Source of the DNA: an uncultured Clostridia bacterium
Lineage (GTDB): Bacteria; Bacillota; Clostridia; Christensenellales; DTU072
Direction: 5' to 3'
Length of the DNA: 64,000 nucleotides
Assembly (NCBI GenBank): GCA_934274515.1
Contig: CAKQTC010000010.1
Location: forward strand, 20,827-84,826
Positions 27,701 to 42,700 of the stretch are shown here, piece by piece. Position 1 is the first letter of the stretch. Each line of letters opens with the position of its first letter. The position numbers were made by a program, and so were the translations under genes. The notes under the pieces are model-generated. The model had not been told where the DNA came from. It ran no database searches and saw only the letters and a list, made by a program, of their open reading frames with translations.

Positions 27701-30700
27701 CGTGGGCTGCGCTTACCGCGGAAAACGGTAACATTCTGCCCGCCGCGCAAAAAGCGACGACCAAGACGCTTTACGACGGCATTGTGGCGAAAGCGACAAA
27801 AGACGGGTTCAGCACAGCGACTACAAGGGACGAACAAGTCTTGCAGTCCATAGCGTGGGACGCTTATTACTGGACGATTAACGGCGTTTCTTACGACGAC
27901 GCGGTAAAGGTTTATCCGAACAGAGCCCAGAATTCGGGAGACGGAAAGAAATACGATATAACTCTCGATAAGTTCAACGAATACACTTCTCTCGGCATTA
28001 AATCCGGCGACACGACGTTAGGCGGACTTATCGGCGGACTTACCGACAGACTTAAAGACGCGTTGACCGAAAACGAAAGAGTGGTGCTTACCGCGGTAGA
28101 GTATACCGAATATTACTATGAGGCGGCGGCGTTCGACAACTACGTACGATATCTCGAAGATATGTTGTACGTGCTTAACAGAGTTTACGACGAGGCGAAA
28201 GCGAAAAACACGCATCCCGGAACGAATAAAGAACTTTATAACAAGCAGATAGCGTACGATATTCTTACTTCGGACAACGGAAGCCGCAACTACACGTTGC
28301 CGGCGATAAACGGCGGCTCGCAAACGAGAGATTTCCATCTCGATGCCGAAGATTACACGCTGTTTATCGGCTGGTACGACGCGTACCTTAAAGGATACGA
28401 AACGGCAGGGGAAACCGACGCGAAAGCAAAGACGTGGCAAGACGTCGTCAACAGGTATCAAGCCGCCTATGCGTCCGTTGTCAACACGATAAACACGGTA
28501 AACGCGAGCGCGTACAATTTGTTCTACGGCGCGGGCGTTACCCTCGACGAAGGAGTACTTCCGTTCTCTACGGCGAGAGCGGCGGGTATTACGTGGTATG
28601 CCAACCTTAAAGTACCGGTTAAGTACAGCGGTTTCGACGCAAGGTTCAGTCTTACGTTCAAGACGTACGCGTGGGAGTATCTCGTAGAATCGGGTTGGGT
28701 GGAAAAAGTCCACGAAACGCGGTTTATCTCGGCGGAAATGGCGAAAATCACGTCCGCCAACAAAGGCAAAGACCAAGAAGCGTATAAGAACTACGCATGG
28801 CCGAAATATTATTCGGACGTAAAGACCCTTACCGAAAAAGGCGAAGGGTTCGGATATGTGCTTGCGCGCAACTGCACTTACGTACTCGAAGAGGCGAAGC
28901 AGGGTGCGGAAGTTAAATATCGCAAAGACTTCTCGGACGCGGATAAAGACGCGGCGGGAAGAACGACGTGGAGACTCGTTAAACTCGAAGACGATTTGCT
29001 CAACACGATGGACGAACTGTTTGTGTCGTCACGTTCCGACGTACCGAGCGTAATAGTCGATACGGCAGGCGGCGTAGGTACCGTGCAGGTAGGGTTGCTC
29101 CACGCGAACAATCTTGTATCCGTTCACGTATGGCTCGGGAACTTGGAAATGGGCTTGGCGTTTGTGGGCGCGGGACTGTACCTAGACGAATACGACCTTA
29201 ATAAGAGCGTGTTTATCGCGAAGAAAAATGAAGGATACTGGCAACAGGAAGAACGTCAACAACTCGTTGCCGATTATATTCACGAACTTCCCGACGGACA
29301 TTTCGCGCCGTTCGATAAAGACTTCAAATACGTTTACGCGAAACTCTCGCTCGACTTCGATTTAGACGCAGATCAAACGAGTTTCAACCTGCAAAAACTT
29401 ATCGACGTCGTTATGGCGGATCTCGGTATAAATATCGAAATCGCCGGGAACGCAATCGGGCTTAATCTTATACTCGAAACGTTGCAAGTCATATCGAAGA
29501 AATTTAGGCTCGAAGTGGAAGCGAGAGTAAACCTGTTCGACCTGTTCAAAGGCGAACTCGGTACGACCGACCTTGCGCTTACGTTGTACGCGCTCGAAGG
29601 CGGCGGCGACAGAAAGATACTTCAAATCGCGCTCGGTTCTTATATCGATTCGGAAGATGGCAAAGCGAAAAACTTTGTCTACGTCGATTTTAGTCGGTTT
29701 AACATTCAAAGATTGATAATCCGCGACGCAATCGAGTACGTAAGAGACTTGTTCGGCGGAAAAGCGGCAAACGCGTTTGCTCCGTACGATTTCGACTACG
29801 TCGGTTCGGTACCCGAACTTTTAGGCGCGGCGATGATGTACGGCGTCATGAAGAGTGCCGACGAAGACGGAGTCGTCGCGTCCAACGCGTCGGCGTCCGG
29901 AGAAAACGAAAAAATCGATATAAAACTCAGCAAAGCAGGATTGTCAACCACGGTAGCGTCGGGAGCGATTTACGCGTTGCTTAACTTCTTCGGACTTCCG
30001 CAGATTGAAAAATACGTAAGTAAAGCGGTTGACCTTACGCTCGGCGTGGACATTTTCGCGGTAGACGACGATTTGATAGGGAAAGATTTCACCGACGCGG
30101 ACAGGGATCTTATAAGATTGTCGATTGCGCTCAACTCGCTCGGTAAAGACGGCACGACCGCGGATTCCACGGGCGTACGCTTAGACTTCGGTATACATAA
30201 AGCCGAAGTATCTCTCGACCAAAGAAAATTCGTACTCGGAGCGGACAGCGCGGCGAACCTCGAAAGCAAACTCGATTTGCCTAAAAACGACAAAGGCGAA
30301 AAACTTTACGCGGAAATAGCGGAAGAATTGCCGAACTTGGTATTGACCACCACTATCGAAGTGCAGGTTAAGGCGGAAGAAGTAAGCAGACAGGACTTTA
30401 ACAAAGCCCCGATAAAGAATATTCTCGACACGCTCACCAAAGAAGGTAATTTGTCGAGCATAATCGGACAGATATTCTTTGAAATTTACGACGACCACGA
30501 TATGACGCTCGCAATCGACGTTGCGGCGGACGTGGATCTCGGCGACGGCTCGGATAAGAACTATCTCGACCATATAATAAAAGGTTCGATAGTGCGTATT
30601 CAAGTAAGAGCATGGCACACGAATACGTCCACGAGCGAAGGCGACGTAGAAGAACTCAAAAAGAAAGTTTGGGCAACCCTAACCTACTATGAAGGGGCGC

Positions 30701-33700
30701 TATACGTTGACCTTAGCGCGCTTAATATACAGAAAATCAAACTCGACGATGCCGCAGGACTGGTGTTCGGCAAAGGCGAAAAAGCAAAGAACGCATGGAC
30801 GGAAGTAGGCGAGATGTGGAAAGCGGCGTCTACGCTTACTACGAGAACGAATCTGGAAGCGACGATATACGGCGACAGCGACGGTATTTATCTTATGATA
30901 GAAAAAGCGGCGATAAGTTCGCTTATAGGAGTACTGGGCTTCGGTTCTCTCGAAGTGGTGACCGACGCGCTTGCGGAACTTTACGTCGAAGCGATTAAAG
31001 TCGGCGGCGACGCCATAAGTTTAGGACTCGGCGTAAACATAGCGATAGATTCCAAGGGTACGATATTCATAGACGGCGGCGAGAGCGGCATAAAAGACCC
31101 GAACAGGGGCAATAGCGACATAGACGCGACGTTTGTCGTACACGCAGGCGTACGCGGAATTTACATAGGATTCCACAATCTCGAAGACTGGTCGCCCGTT
31201 AACTCGACGGAGTACAACGAAGTAAGAGAAATCAACGTAATCAAACTCGGTACGCAAGCGTATCTCGAACTCGGTAACGAGAAGGGAACGTACGAACTCA
31301 AAGCGCTTATCGAAACGTTGCTTAAAAAACTCGACGTTAACCTCAATCTCAACAAAGAACTCCAAGGGATAATCGAACTTCTCGACGCAAACGACGTTAA
31401 GTTCGAAATAGCGGTTGACCTGGATCTCGGAATAGGCACGATAATCAACGACATTCTTTCCGGAACCAAGAGTTTCGGGGACGTGTTACCCGACGATATA
31501 ATGACGCTTATCAAAGCGTTGCAGGCGAAAATCACGCTTAACATCGTAAGAGAAGGCAAAGCGAATTCCAAAATAGTACTCGCGCTTATTCGCGGCGACG
31601 CGTATCTCGACCTGTCCGGACTTAACAAGACGCTCGGCAAAGGAAAGATAGAAAACGCGATAGAACTCATCGGTTCGCTTATCGGCGGAGAAGCAAAGAA
31701 AGGTTCTTACGTAGCGGAACAGGCGAGCAACGCGACGCAGGCTTTGGCAGGACTGGTAAACGCGCTTGCGAAAGCGAAAAACGGTTCTCCTGCGGTTAGC
31801 GACGCGGAACTCAACGCGCAATACCTGCATTTTGCGTTAAGCGGAGTGGAAGGGCTTACGGTTACGGTTATTTACGGCGCGGTTAAGAGCGTCGTGCGGT
31901 ATTTGCTCGGCAGCGAATCCCTTGCGGAAGTCATAGATATGATTTCTCTCGTAAGCAACCCGTCCGCGTCGGCGAATCTCGGTTACGACGTGGAACTCGG
32001 ACTCAGACTGATCGTACCGAGCACGGTATTCAACGATAACGATTTCAACAAGATGAACGCGCTCATGGAAGACGGTAAAAACTTCTTCGGATACGGCAAA
32101 GAAAGAGTAGAAGCGTTCACCGACGAAAAACCGTTCCTCGACCCGAACAAAGACGGACAGGGATACAACTACGTTATCAACGCGAACGGGCTTACGGTAA
32201 ACAAGTTCGCGCGGGCGATAGCGGAAAAGACTTTACTTTATAAGAAATACACGATAAGCGACACGGAAAAGGCGAACAAAGTCAACGAACTTATACGTAC
32301 TACGTTCCTTGCGAACGGCACGTCCGTGGAAAAACTGTTGGCAAACTACGCGGCAAGATACGAATTCTACGACGAAAACGCCTGCAAAGTCGCGCTTTAC
32401 GACTACTTGCTCATAGAAGCGTACGAAAACGGCAAAGACTTCGAAACGTATTTCGGCGGTTCGACGAGTGAAGACAAGACCGTTGCGGGGAAAGTGTTAA
32501 AAGATTACCTGTACGGTAATGAAGAATCGGGAATACCGAAAGCGTACGGCGAGTTCGAAGCGTTTATGAAGAACGTGTACGACGTCGAAAAAGACGTTGA
32601 CCAAGCGGCGTACGATTTTGTGACGGCGTATTTGAAAGGGCTTATCGTATCGAGAGACGCGTGGCTCGTGCTTATCGGCGCGGAGATAGAAACCGTCGGC
32701 GACGGACTTATTATCCATAGCAAGAAATACGACGACTTGTACGATGAATTGTTGGTCGAAGCGTGGGAAGAAAAATTAACTCGCGTAGACAACGCGATTA
32801 AAGCGAACGAAAGTTTTGAAACCGAACAAAACAAGACGGCGTTTGCCGAAGCGTGGAGAGAAAAGGCGTATATGATTTATTCGGAGAGTTACGCTAAGAC
32901 GACCGCAGGCGAAAGAGATTACCGCGCGGTTGCGTACGAAGAACTCACCGAATTGTTGGAAACGAGCGCGACAATTGAACTCAGCGGTATGCGCAACGAC
33001 GACAAGAACACGTACAAGAGCAAACTGTGGGACAACGCGATGATTTATACTTATTGCGATCCTTCCGCGGTAGCCATACTCAAAGGCGTGGACGAAATAA
33101 ATACGGAAGGTTCGGATAAGGAAACGGCGTTTAGAAAAGCGAGAGAACTGATGCACTCGATTACGAGCGGTATCGAGGCGTACGCTTTGGAAGCGTTGAC
33201 GGGTTCGAACGCGAACGGCAAGGATATGCTTACCGGAGAAGAAGAGATTTCGCTTGCTTACGACCTTATTTACGACTTCAAGAGCGCGGTGGCGGGCGTT
33301 AAGGAATACTTCGGCGGAAACGTGGGAGACTCCACGCGTAAACTGCTTGCGGCGATAGGCAAGAGTCTGTACGAAAAGGGATACAAACTTGCAGGCGCGG
33401 GAAGCGGCGGCGCGATGTCGAACGAAGATTACGCGAAGTTGTACGAAGAAGCGTACGCGTTGAACAAAGAGTTGTTCGCGCAGTTTATCGCCGGCGAAAC
33501 GGCATATACGAACTATATGCATAAATCGTTTAGCGAGAAAGCGTGGGACGCGCTCATCGGCGGACTTAACTTCGAGATAGAAAATACCGACGATTTCCTT
33601 AAAGCGGCGGAAGCGTATATTAGTGGCGATTCCGTAAGCGGAACGCTTTACGAGTCACTTGTAAGGGCAAACAAAAAGACGCTTATGTATATTCTCGAAA

Positions 33701-36700
33701 ATATACATTACGATTATTGGAAAGCGAAACAATCGATAGCGGCGCAGGGCGGTAGCGGAATAGACGAAACGTTGTTCGACGCGTTCGGAAAAACCACGGT
33801 GGCGATGTATGCTACCGATGGTATGATAAGCGCGCTGACGAATATGATAAGCGATTCGTTCTCGAAAGAATACGTTTACGCTATGGCACTCGCGTTTCTT
33901 GCGGCGAGAAAAGCCGCTCCGACGCTTGCACCCGCGTTTGAAACGGACGGACTCGGAGTAGTAGAACCTATACTTGCAGGCAGCGACGACAAAACGTTTA
34001 TCTATGCCGCGGCGTACGGCGCGCTCGCGAAAGTGGCGACGGGTAACGCAAGCGACGAAACCAAAGCGGCGGCTGCGCTCGCAAAGAAATATTACGACGC
34101 GTTTACGTCGTCAAAAGAATTCTATTCCGACGAAACGGCAAGACTGCGCGTTGACGAGTTTGCGGAAATAGCGGCAAGACTTTACGTCGGCGCGACCGCG
34201 ACCGTTAAAGGAGAACTCGAACTCGCGGCGTACTACTACGGACAGCGTTCGGACAGAATAACGATTGCCGGCACGGATATGAACGCCGAAGAAATGAAGG
34301 CTTTGGAAACGTTGAAAAAAGCGAACGGCGAAGGTTCGCCCGAACGCGACCTTAAAGACGCGGCGTACAGACGCGTACTGCGCAGTTCTTCCACGGCGGA
34401 AATGTACGAAGAGTACTTGGCGGTAAGAAGTAACTTCATTTTTGAAGTCATCTATAAGAATTCCAAGGAAAACCGCGAAGCGTTGAAGAGCATTATACTC
34501 GTATCCGCCGACGCGGACGTCAACAATATGGCAAGCGCGGTTATCGGAGAAGGCACGGCGTTTACCGCGGAAAACATAGATATTTACTATGAAATTTACA
34601 ACGAAGAATACAGTAAAGAACTCGGCAAATTCATAGAAGAAGTCTATAAAGAAAGTATAGAAAAATCCAAGGATACGAACGAATCGAAAAAATCCGTAAG
34701 TCCGATACTCGAAAAAGCACTCGAAACGCTTGTTTACAAAGTATTGTATAACAAACTTACCGTTAAAGAACAGGCGGCGACGCTTATCGCGCTTTATCGC
34801 GAAGCGGAAACGCTCAGCGCGGATATTAACGACGCGCAATACGCGTTGATTAAAGAGTTCTATAAAGAATTCGGAGAAGCGGTGTCTGCGTTCGCGACCG
34901 AAAGCGGCAACCTGAAAGACGTCGCGGAAGAACTGCTCAAAGGCGAAGGGTATTCGAACAACGCTCTGCTCGGCGAATTGACAAGCAAGGAAATTATCGA
35001 TTACTACAACAAACTCATAGCGGGGCTCGGCGCAAATCTCGACGCGAAAGTCGTGGAAAAAGACAAACCCCTCGTTGCGGGAACGGCAAACGACAAAGTT
35101 GCCGGCAAAATGTACGAAACAATCAAAACGTTCCTTGACGACGATAAGGCGTTCCGTAACAACAAGAACGAAACTACCTACAAAGCGGAAACCGTGGATA
35201 ATCAACCCAAACAAGACGATTTAGGGTACGATAAAATTAATAAGATACAAAAAGTAAGAGATTACTTTATTGTTACGCATACGCTTTCTATAGACAACAG
35301 CATAAGTTTCCCGATGTACAGCGGCACGTCTTCTATATGGAGAATGCTCGGTATCGGCGAAATGCCGTTCAGAAACCCCATAGAGAACAAGAACCGTGCG
35401 ACGAAGATGGTTCTTAGCGACGGAACGGTAGTTCCTGCGGCGTGGACGACGAGCGGCGGCGACGCGCAATGCTGGATAGAAACGGCGTATTCTCAAGAAG
35501 ACGAATTCTCCATCGAATACGAATACAAATCCGAAGGACCCGATTCGCCCGACGAAGACGAGGCGGAAGCAATGGAAGCGGCTCGCGACGAAGCGCTTAA
35601 CGCTTACATTAAGAGCGAGGCGTATAAGGCAAAAGTCGCGGCGCTCGTAGCGGCAACGAAAGCCGCGTTCCGCAAAGACGTAAACGATCTTATCAAGTTT
35701 ACGGGAATGATGCTCGGCACGGAACCGATGACCACCGACCCGTCCGTAAGCATACCGAAGTTCGACGTTGTCGGCGGAGCGAGCGACAGAACGTTTATTA
35801 ACCTTGTCAACGCGGCGAATACTGCGGAAAAGTTGTACGCATACGCAAACAGCGCGATAAACGCAATGAATTTGTGGATGGAAGAAGTTGAAGAAATCGG
35901 CGAGAGCACGGTTGACTTCGCGACGTTCAAAATAAGCGCGCTCAAACACTTCTATTCGTATCTTAAACCGGTAGACAACAGAGAATACTACAAACATTAC
36001 GCGCAGACCGGCGCGCTCGGAAAAGTGCTTGACGCACTCAAGGCGGAAAATAATTTCGTACCGGCAAACGGCAGCGAACTCGAACGTCTTGCGACCGTTC
36101 GCGACAAGATACACGGATATTTAGGCGAACTTAAACTAAACGAAACCACGGAAGCGGTCAGCGGAGAAAAATCGCGTGAACTCGTATACAAATATTACGT
36201 CGAGTTAAAAACCAAAGCGTCCGCCTGGATAAGTTACGAAGACGTTAAGACCACGGCGGGAAGAACGCTTGCCGCGATACTTACCGATATGGCGGAACAG
36301 GTAAGACTGCTCTCGTTCGAGTATTACGCGTATACCGTATACCGTTTGTTCGACAGAATGACGGACGAAGGCAAGACGTATTCGGGCGGGAAAAAGTTAA
36401 AGAAGACTGAAGAATGGTACGAAGGCATATCGAAGATGAAAGAGACCGACCAGGCGGCGGTTAAAGCGATTTTCGATAAAGTATTGTACAACGTAACGCT
36501 TTACACCTGTATGGACGAAAGCACGACTGCGGAAAAGGATAAAGAAACCGTAATCGAAATGCCGTTCTCGTCGTCTACGATGTATATGACCAAAGAAGAG
36601 ATGGCGATTTTCGCGGAAATTCTCTTCAATATGACCAAAGAAAAGGCAAAACAGTATTATCCGTTCGATTACACTCTCGAAGCGTACAAGTCCTTCTACG

Positions 36701-39700
36701 GCGCGACTGCGACGGAAAGAGAAACGTATTTGGCGAGAAACGCGGAAAAGACGATTAAATACGTCGCCAAAATAATCGAGGAGTACGGAGCGGACACGAT
36801 AGGGTCGATGGCGGCTTTGCGTTCCGCAACGATATCGGCGTACAACAAGATAGCAAGTGAGATAAACAAACTCACGGACGGAGAGAAATATTCGTTCGTC
36901 AAGATGTTCGTTGACGCGCAAAGCAAAGCGACCAAGGCAGGACTTACCGGTGCCGAAATGCAAATTTCCGTTATGTGCGATATTATAAGCACCGTTTACG
37001 GAGGAAGGAACGTAAGCGTGGTTTATCCGCCGAACAACCCCGGTAGCGAGATGAGAATTGCCGTAGGCACCGCCTGGACGAACCTCAAAGGGTTTATGCT
37101 TAACGGCGAAAGCGGAGCGACGATAGGCGGGAAAATTCGCACTTGGTACGAAATTCTCTTCGGAAGAGAAAACGACGCAGGATACCTCAGAGATAAGGAT
37201 ATCGCGTTTGCAAACGCTTATGCGTTCAACGTAGACGTCGCCGACTTCAAAGGCAACAACAGTCCTTACGACGTACTCAAAAACAGAATATTCGTCGATT
37301 TCAAGGCGATGTATCTCGAAGTTATGTTCCCCGACGCGTCCGCGGAAGGTATCGAATCGATACAAGATCTGCTCGCGCGCATTGACGGAAAGAGTTACAA
37401 CGCGACTTATACCGATTTTGTCAAACTTGCCAAGACGTTTGTCGAAACGTACGACGGAGCGGTAGTTGCGCTGGAAACGACGGGCAAATACCAAGCGGAA
37501 GACATCGACGCGTACGCGAAAATCATCGCGCTTAGAGAAACGCTTTGTTTGGTTTACTCCGCGACGTCGTTCGACTTCACGGTTTACGGCGCATGCACGC
37601 GTTACGCGTTGGAAAAACTGTTCATCGAGTACGCCGCCAACCTTACCGAGAAGACCCTCGACGCGACGGACGGATACAAGACGAAGTACAACTACGGCGG
37701 AGCGAAAGACACGACGTTCTTCGACGATTACCTCATCGACGTAGCGGGAAGAACGGGCAACGTGACCACCGTGTTCGACGGATTGAAAGCGATGAGCGGA
37801 GCGACGAAAGCGTACGGAGATAAACTCGCTTCGTATGTAAAAGCGTTATTTACGCAAACGGACGCGTTGAAAATGCTGTATCGCGACCTTGTCGAAGTTC
37901 TTGCGCCCGGCGAAACGTCTTTCGATATAGTCGGTTACGCTCAAAACAACGGTTACAAAGCGGCGTCCGCGATGGTTGCGCTTATCACGGCGAAAGACTA
38001 CGGCGTAAGCGGACTTACCGAAAAACTTAAATCCGTATTCAGAACCTACACGGCTAAGACGGATATTTCGACGTACCTTATTTACAAATACGACAGACTC
38101 GCGTCCTACCTTGCCGCAGACTACGATAACCTATACGATCTGCTTAGCGCTTCTTCGGAAGTTAGCGATAACAAAATAATCAAACCCGACGCGGACCCCG
38201 AATCCGAACTGAATAAGAAGTTTGAAAACGCAAGGAAAGATAGCGCGAGTGCCGTCGAGAAAGCGATTATGCTTACCAAGATAGTAGCCACGATAGGCAT
38301 GAGTTTCGACGACATTAAGGACGACGAAGCGAGAGAACTGTACATAAAAGCCTATAAAGTGCTTAGAATGACGGAAAACGCGTCCGAATATCTAAGACAG
38401 GAAGAATGGACGAGTTACTTCGGCGGCGTAAGCAGAGCGACGCTTGCGGACGAATTCGACGTGCTGTACGACGCTATTATGAAGAATTCGACCGACGCGA
38501 CTTTCTACGAATCGATAACGGACGACAAGAAAGCGCTTATAAACGCGGCGCGCGAGAAACTCGCGGTGAGCGCAAACGACAAAGAGAAGAGCAAAGCGAT
38601 GTTCGTTCTCGTAAACGCTATACCCGAAGGACATGAACTTAACGGCGCGACGGCGAACGCGATGGTGAAGACCGCTCGCGAAAAATTCGTCAGACTTAAC
38701 ATAAACGACGCTAATTTGTTCGATTCGCTTTCGGATAACGCGTGGAGAAAGCAATACGGCGGACTCGAAGCGACTTACGCTACGGTAACGCCCGCGCTCG
38801 AACTCAAAACGTTGCTTGACAGCATAAACGAGAATCCGGACGACGAAAGTTCGATAAAGAAACTTCTCGACAATCTTAAATTCACCGAAACGGCGAAGTA
38901 TCTCGATTCGTACATTTATCAACTCGACTACGACGTTAAAGCGGAAGCGAGCGAGTTTGCGCAACAACGCGAACTCGTGGAGAGAGCGTTTGTAAAAGCG
39001 TATAACGCGGCGGCGAATACGAGATACGACGTGGTGGAAATCGACCTCGGACTCGGCGTGGAGATAGGAAAGACGTACGTAGGCGCGGAAATCGACCCGG
39101 ACAACTACCGCGAAGACGTTTTGCCGTTTGAAGAACAGACGAAGTTTATCAACTACGACGAAATGCAACTGTATTTCGAATTCGGCGGATTCTTCTCGTT
39201 CGGGTTCGGCGCAGGCAACGCGGACATAGCGCAGATAGTCAACCTTATTCTCGGCGGATTCAACATTTCGGAAATCTATATAGAATTCTTAAAAACGCAC
39301 ATAATGCTCGGCACGTTAAACGCGAAAATCGCGCTTGACGTAGCGAAAGCGTTAAGCAAAGACGAAGCGCAGATTAAACAGGCGCTTGCGGCGGAAATAA
39401 CGTTGAAATACGCCCTTATCGACAACGACGAAAGGGGCGAAACCACTCGTTTCGAGCAACAAATCATATCGATTACGGTATACGACGGTTCTATATATCT
39501 ATCGGCGGAAATCTTCGATATGAAACTTAAACTCAGGCTCGACTTCGACGCGATGAGTTATCTGCTCAAACTGCTCGGCATTATCAAAGAAACCGCCGAC
39601 GAAACTCCGTCTACGGCTACGCCGCATCTAAGCGATATAAACGCAGCCATCTCTTCCGCGCTTAACGGTTGGAGCAAACAAACGGCGAAAGAAAAGAACA

Positions 39701-42700
39701 CTCCGATAGGACAACTCGCCAATGCTGCTGCGTCGTCAAGCGGAAAAGACGTGCTGGAAGCGCTCGTAAGAATAGGCAGCGACGAAGCGAGTCTTATCCT
39801 TACCGTAGATATTCTTCTCGAAGCGTTCAACCTGTTGCTTAACGACAACGAAGCGACGGATATGCTAAACGACATTATATTGATGATATTTACGTCGGGT
39901 AGCGCGAAAGTCGAATACGGCAAAGACTTCGGTATCAATCTTAATCTTAGCAAGAACAGGACGATAAGCGGCGACAAGAACACAAGCGACAACCTTAGTT
40001 ACGACATCAACTTAGGATTGTTCAACGATACCGTATTCTATATGAATTCGGTGGATAAACACGAAGATAAGAAAGACTATTTCAGCGACTTTACTACGGA
40101 AATACGCACAAGAAGCGAGAACGGCGAGTTCGACACGTATTTCGTAATGGGGCTCGACCTAATCGGTATGCTTAACGGTATCGGTGCCGGAACGGGCAAA
40201 ATCGACGTAGGCTCGCTCGTTACGGACATCATCGGCGACAGACTGCAAATGGGCGTAACGCTCGAAATGGATTCGGAAATCCTGCGTACCGCGATAGACT
40301 GGAGTAAATTGTTCAGCGCGATGGGTACGCTCAGCGTAGAGCCGATATTCCTTTTGAGAGTGCTTAACTCGACAAGAGGCGCGATAAGATTCGACATAAA
40401 CATCGACCTTGACATATCCAAAGTCAACTTCGACGTAAGTTTGAGAGCGTACAACAACGGCGTCAACATCTTTAACGTGTACGAACTCAGCGGAACGCTC
40501 AATACCGACGATACGCCCGCGTTCGCGCCTAAGTTCTATTGCGATATGGGCGAACCTAGACCCGACTGGTCGGCGGAAGACAACAACAAACTCGCAAACG
40601 AGAAATACGTCATCACCGCGCAATCCTTGTACGACTTCCTTAAAATTAACCTTATGGAAGTTATTCTCGACTTGACCGGCGCCGACCACGACGAAATCAT
40701 CGTAGACAGAGCGGACAACGCGCCCGCGTTCGGCAACGACTCGGCGGTTGAATTCAAAGACATCGACTTCGGTAAAGTATTGCAGAGCGTTACGTTCGGA
40801 CAAGGTACGCTCGGTATACGTTTGAGCGAAGCGATACTCAACACGCTTATCAAGTTAATCAACGCCAACTGGGAATTCGACGATATGGGTAACGTTCGTC
40901 TCGATATCGACTTCATGCGGAATACCGTAGGAATAACCGTACCCCTCGACGCCGCTGTCAGAGACGCGGACGGCAATATCCTTTCGGACAGTAAACTTAA
41001 ATATGGAATAGAACTCAGCAACATATCCCTCCACATAGGCGAGGCGGTTGACTTCATTTCCGTAACCGGAAAAGAAACCTATTCGGCGTTCAAAGATTAT
41101 AAAGAAATCACGAAATTCGTATGGGTAAGCGAAGTAAACAGTTCGCTCGGATTGCATAACGACGACGAGAATACGATGGTTGACCTCACCGACCTTACGA
41201 TGCGGTTCATCGACGGACTCGGAATAAAACTGCAAAACGGCGAGTCGTTGCTCGACGTAAGTCTTGATTTCGTACTGCGTACCTACATCGACTTCTCGGA
41301 CGTAACCAACTTAGGGTTCGAGTTATTGATAAACCGCAGAGGCAGAACGCTTATCGGAATAACGTTTATCGGAGCGGAAAGAGAGGGCGACGTATACATC
41401 AATCTCGAAGGGTTAGGCTTGCCGAAATTCTATATGACAGGCGTCGATTTAGGCGGCAAGATAGTCGAAATACTTAAAAAACTCGAAGATTCCACGTCGA
41501 AAGACGAGCAGGAAAAACCGTCCAACGCCGACGGCTCCATATCCGGCGGAATATCTTCGGGCGACAAGACGGCGATAGAATACCCCGACATAACCCAAGC
41601 GGGCATAAGCGCCAACCTATTGCTCGCGCTTATAGACGAAAACAAGTTCAACGTGGCGATGACCGGCGCGTTGCTACTCAATCTACTCGGAACGTTGCCG
41701 AAAATTAAAGATATAAGCGCGATGATACCGACGTTTGCCAACCTGCAACTCGGCTACGAAAAGGACAAACTCAGCGGTATAAAATTTGTTTACGACGAAG
41801 GGCAACACTTCTTCATCGATTATAACTTTGAAAAGAGTTATTCCTATCTCGTACCCAAACGCGACCTACTCGACAAGGCGAACAAGGACTACGACGACGC
41901 AAGAAGCCATATGGTAAGCGACGCGGATAAGAAGGATTTTGTCAATATCGACAATCTTAAAAACGTTAACTTGGGTCTTACCGTCGATATGACGCTCGTA
42001 ACAGTCAATCCCGACGGACAAAAGAGCGACGTGGTAAAACAACTCGAAGCCTTGCTCGAAAAACTGTTCGGAATGAAGACGGGCAGTATCGACCTGCAAT
42101 TCCAAGACGCATACGCGTCCATAACGATTGCCGCGGAAATCATAGCCGACCTTACGGATATAAACAATTCCAAACTGAAACTGGAAGTCCTCTACAACGG
42201 CGAAACGCTTATAGGAATTTACTATCTCAACAAGAAAGTATACCTCGATATGAGCGAACTCGGACTGTTCCAAGCGGCGGTAAACGGCATAGACCTTGCG
42301 GGTGCGTTAAACTACTTCCTCGGCGGCAAACTTCCCATCGATCTCGACGAAGATAAAGGACTTGACGTCAAAGGGCTTGTCACCTCCCTTATCGGAATAA
42401 GAGCGGGAGAAGAAACGGGTACCACCGACAAGACGGCGACGAGCATTACCGAAAAGAAGATAGAAACCGCCATAGCGGAACTCAAAAAGAACTACGAAAC
42501 GCGTTATAAAGCAGGCGAGTTCAAAGATATAACCGCCACCGAAAAAGAGGCGATTAAAAACGAAATCAAAGACGCGCTCAAACAAATTAACGCCGACAAC
42601 AAGAATTTGCTCAGCCAAAGCGAGTACAACAAAGTTTACGACGAGATTATTAAGAGTATAGGATTCCGTCAAACGGGTTCCAAAATCAACGTCGAACAAG

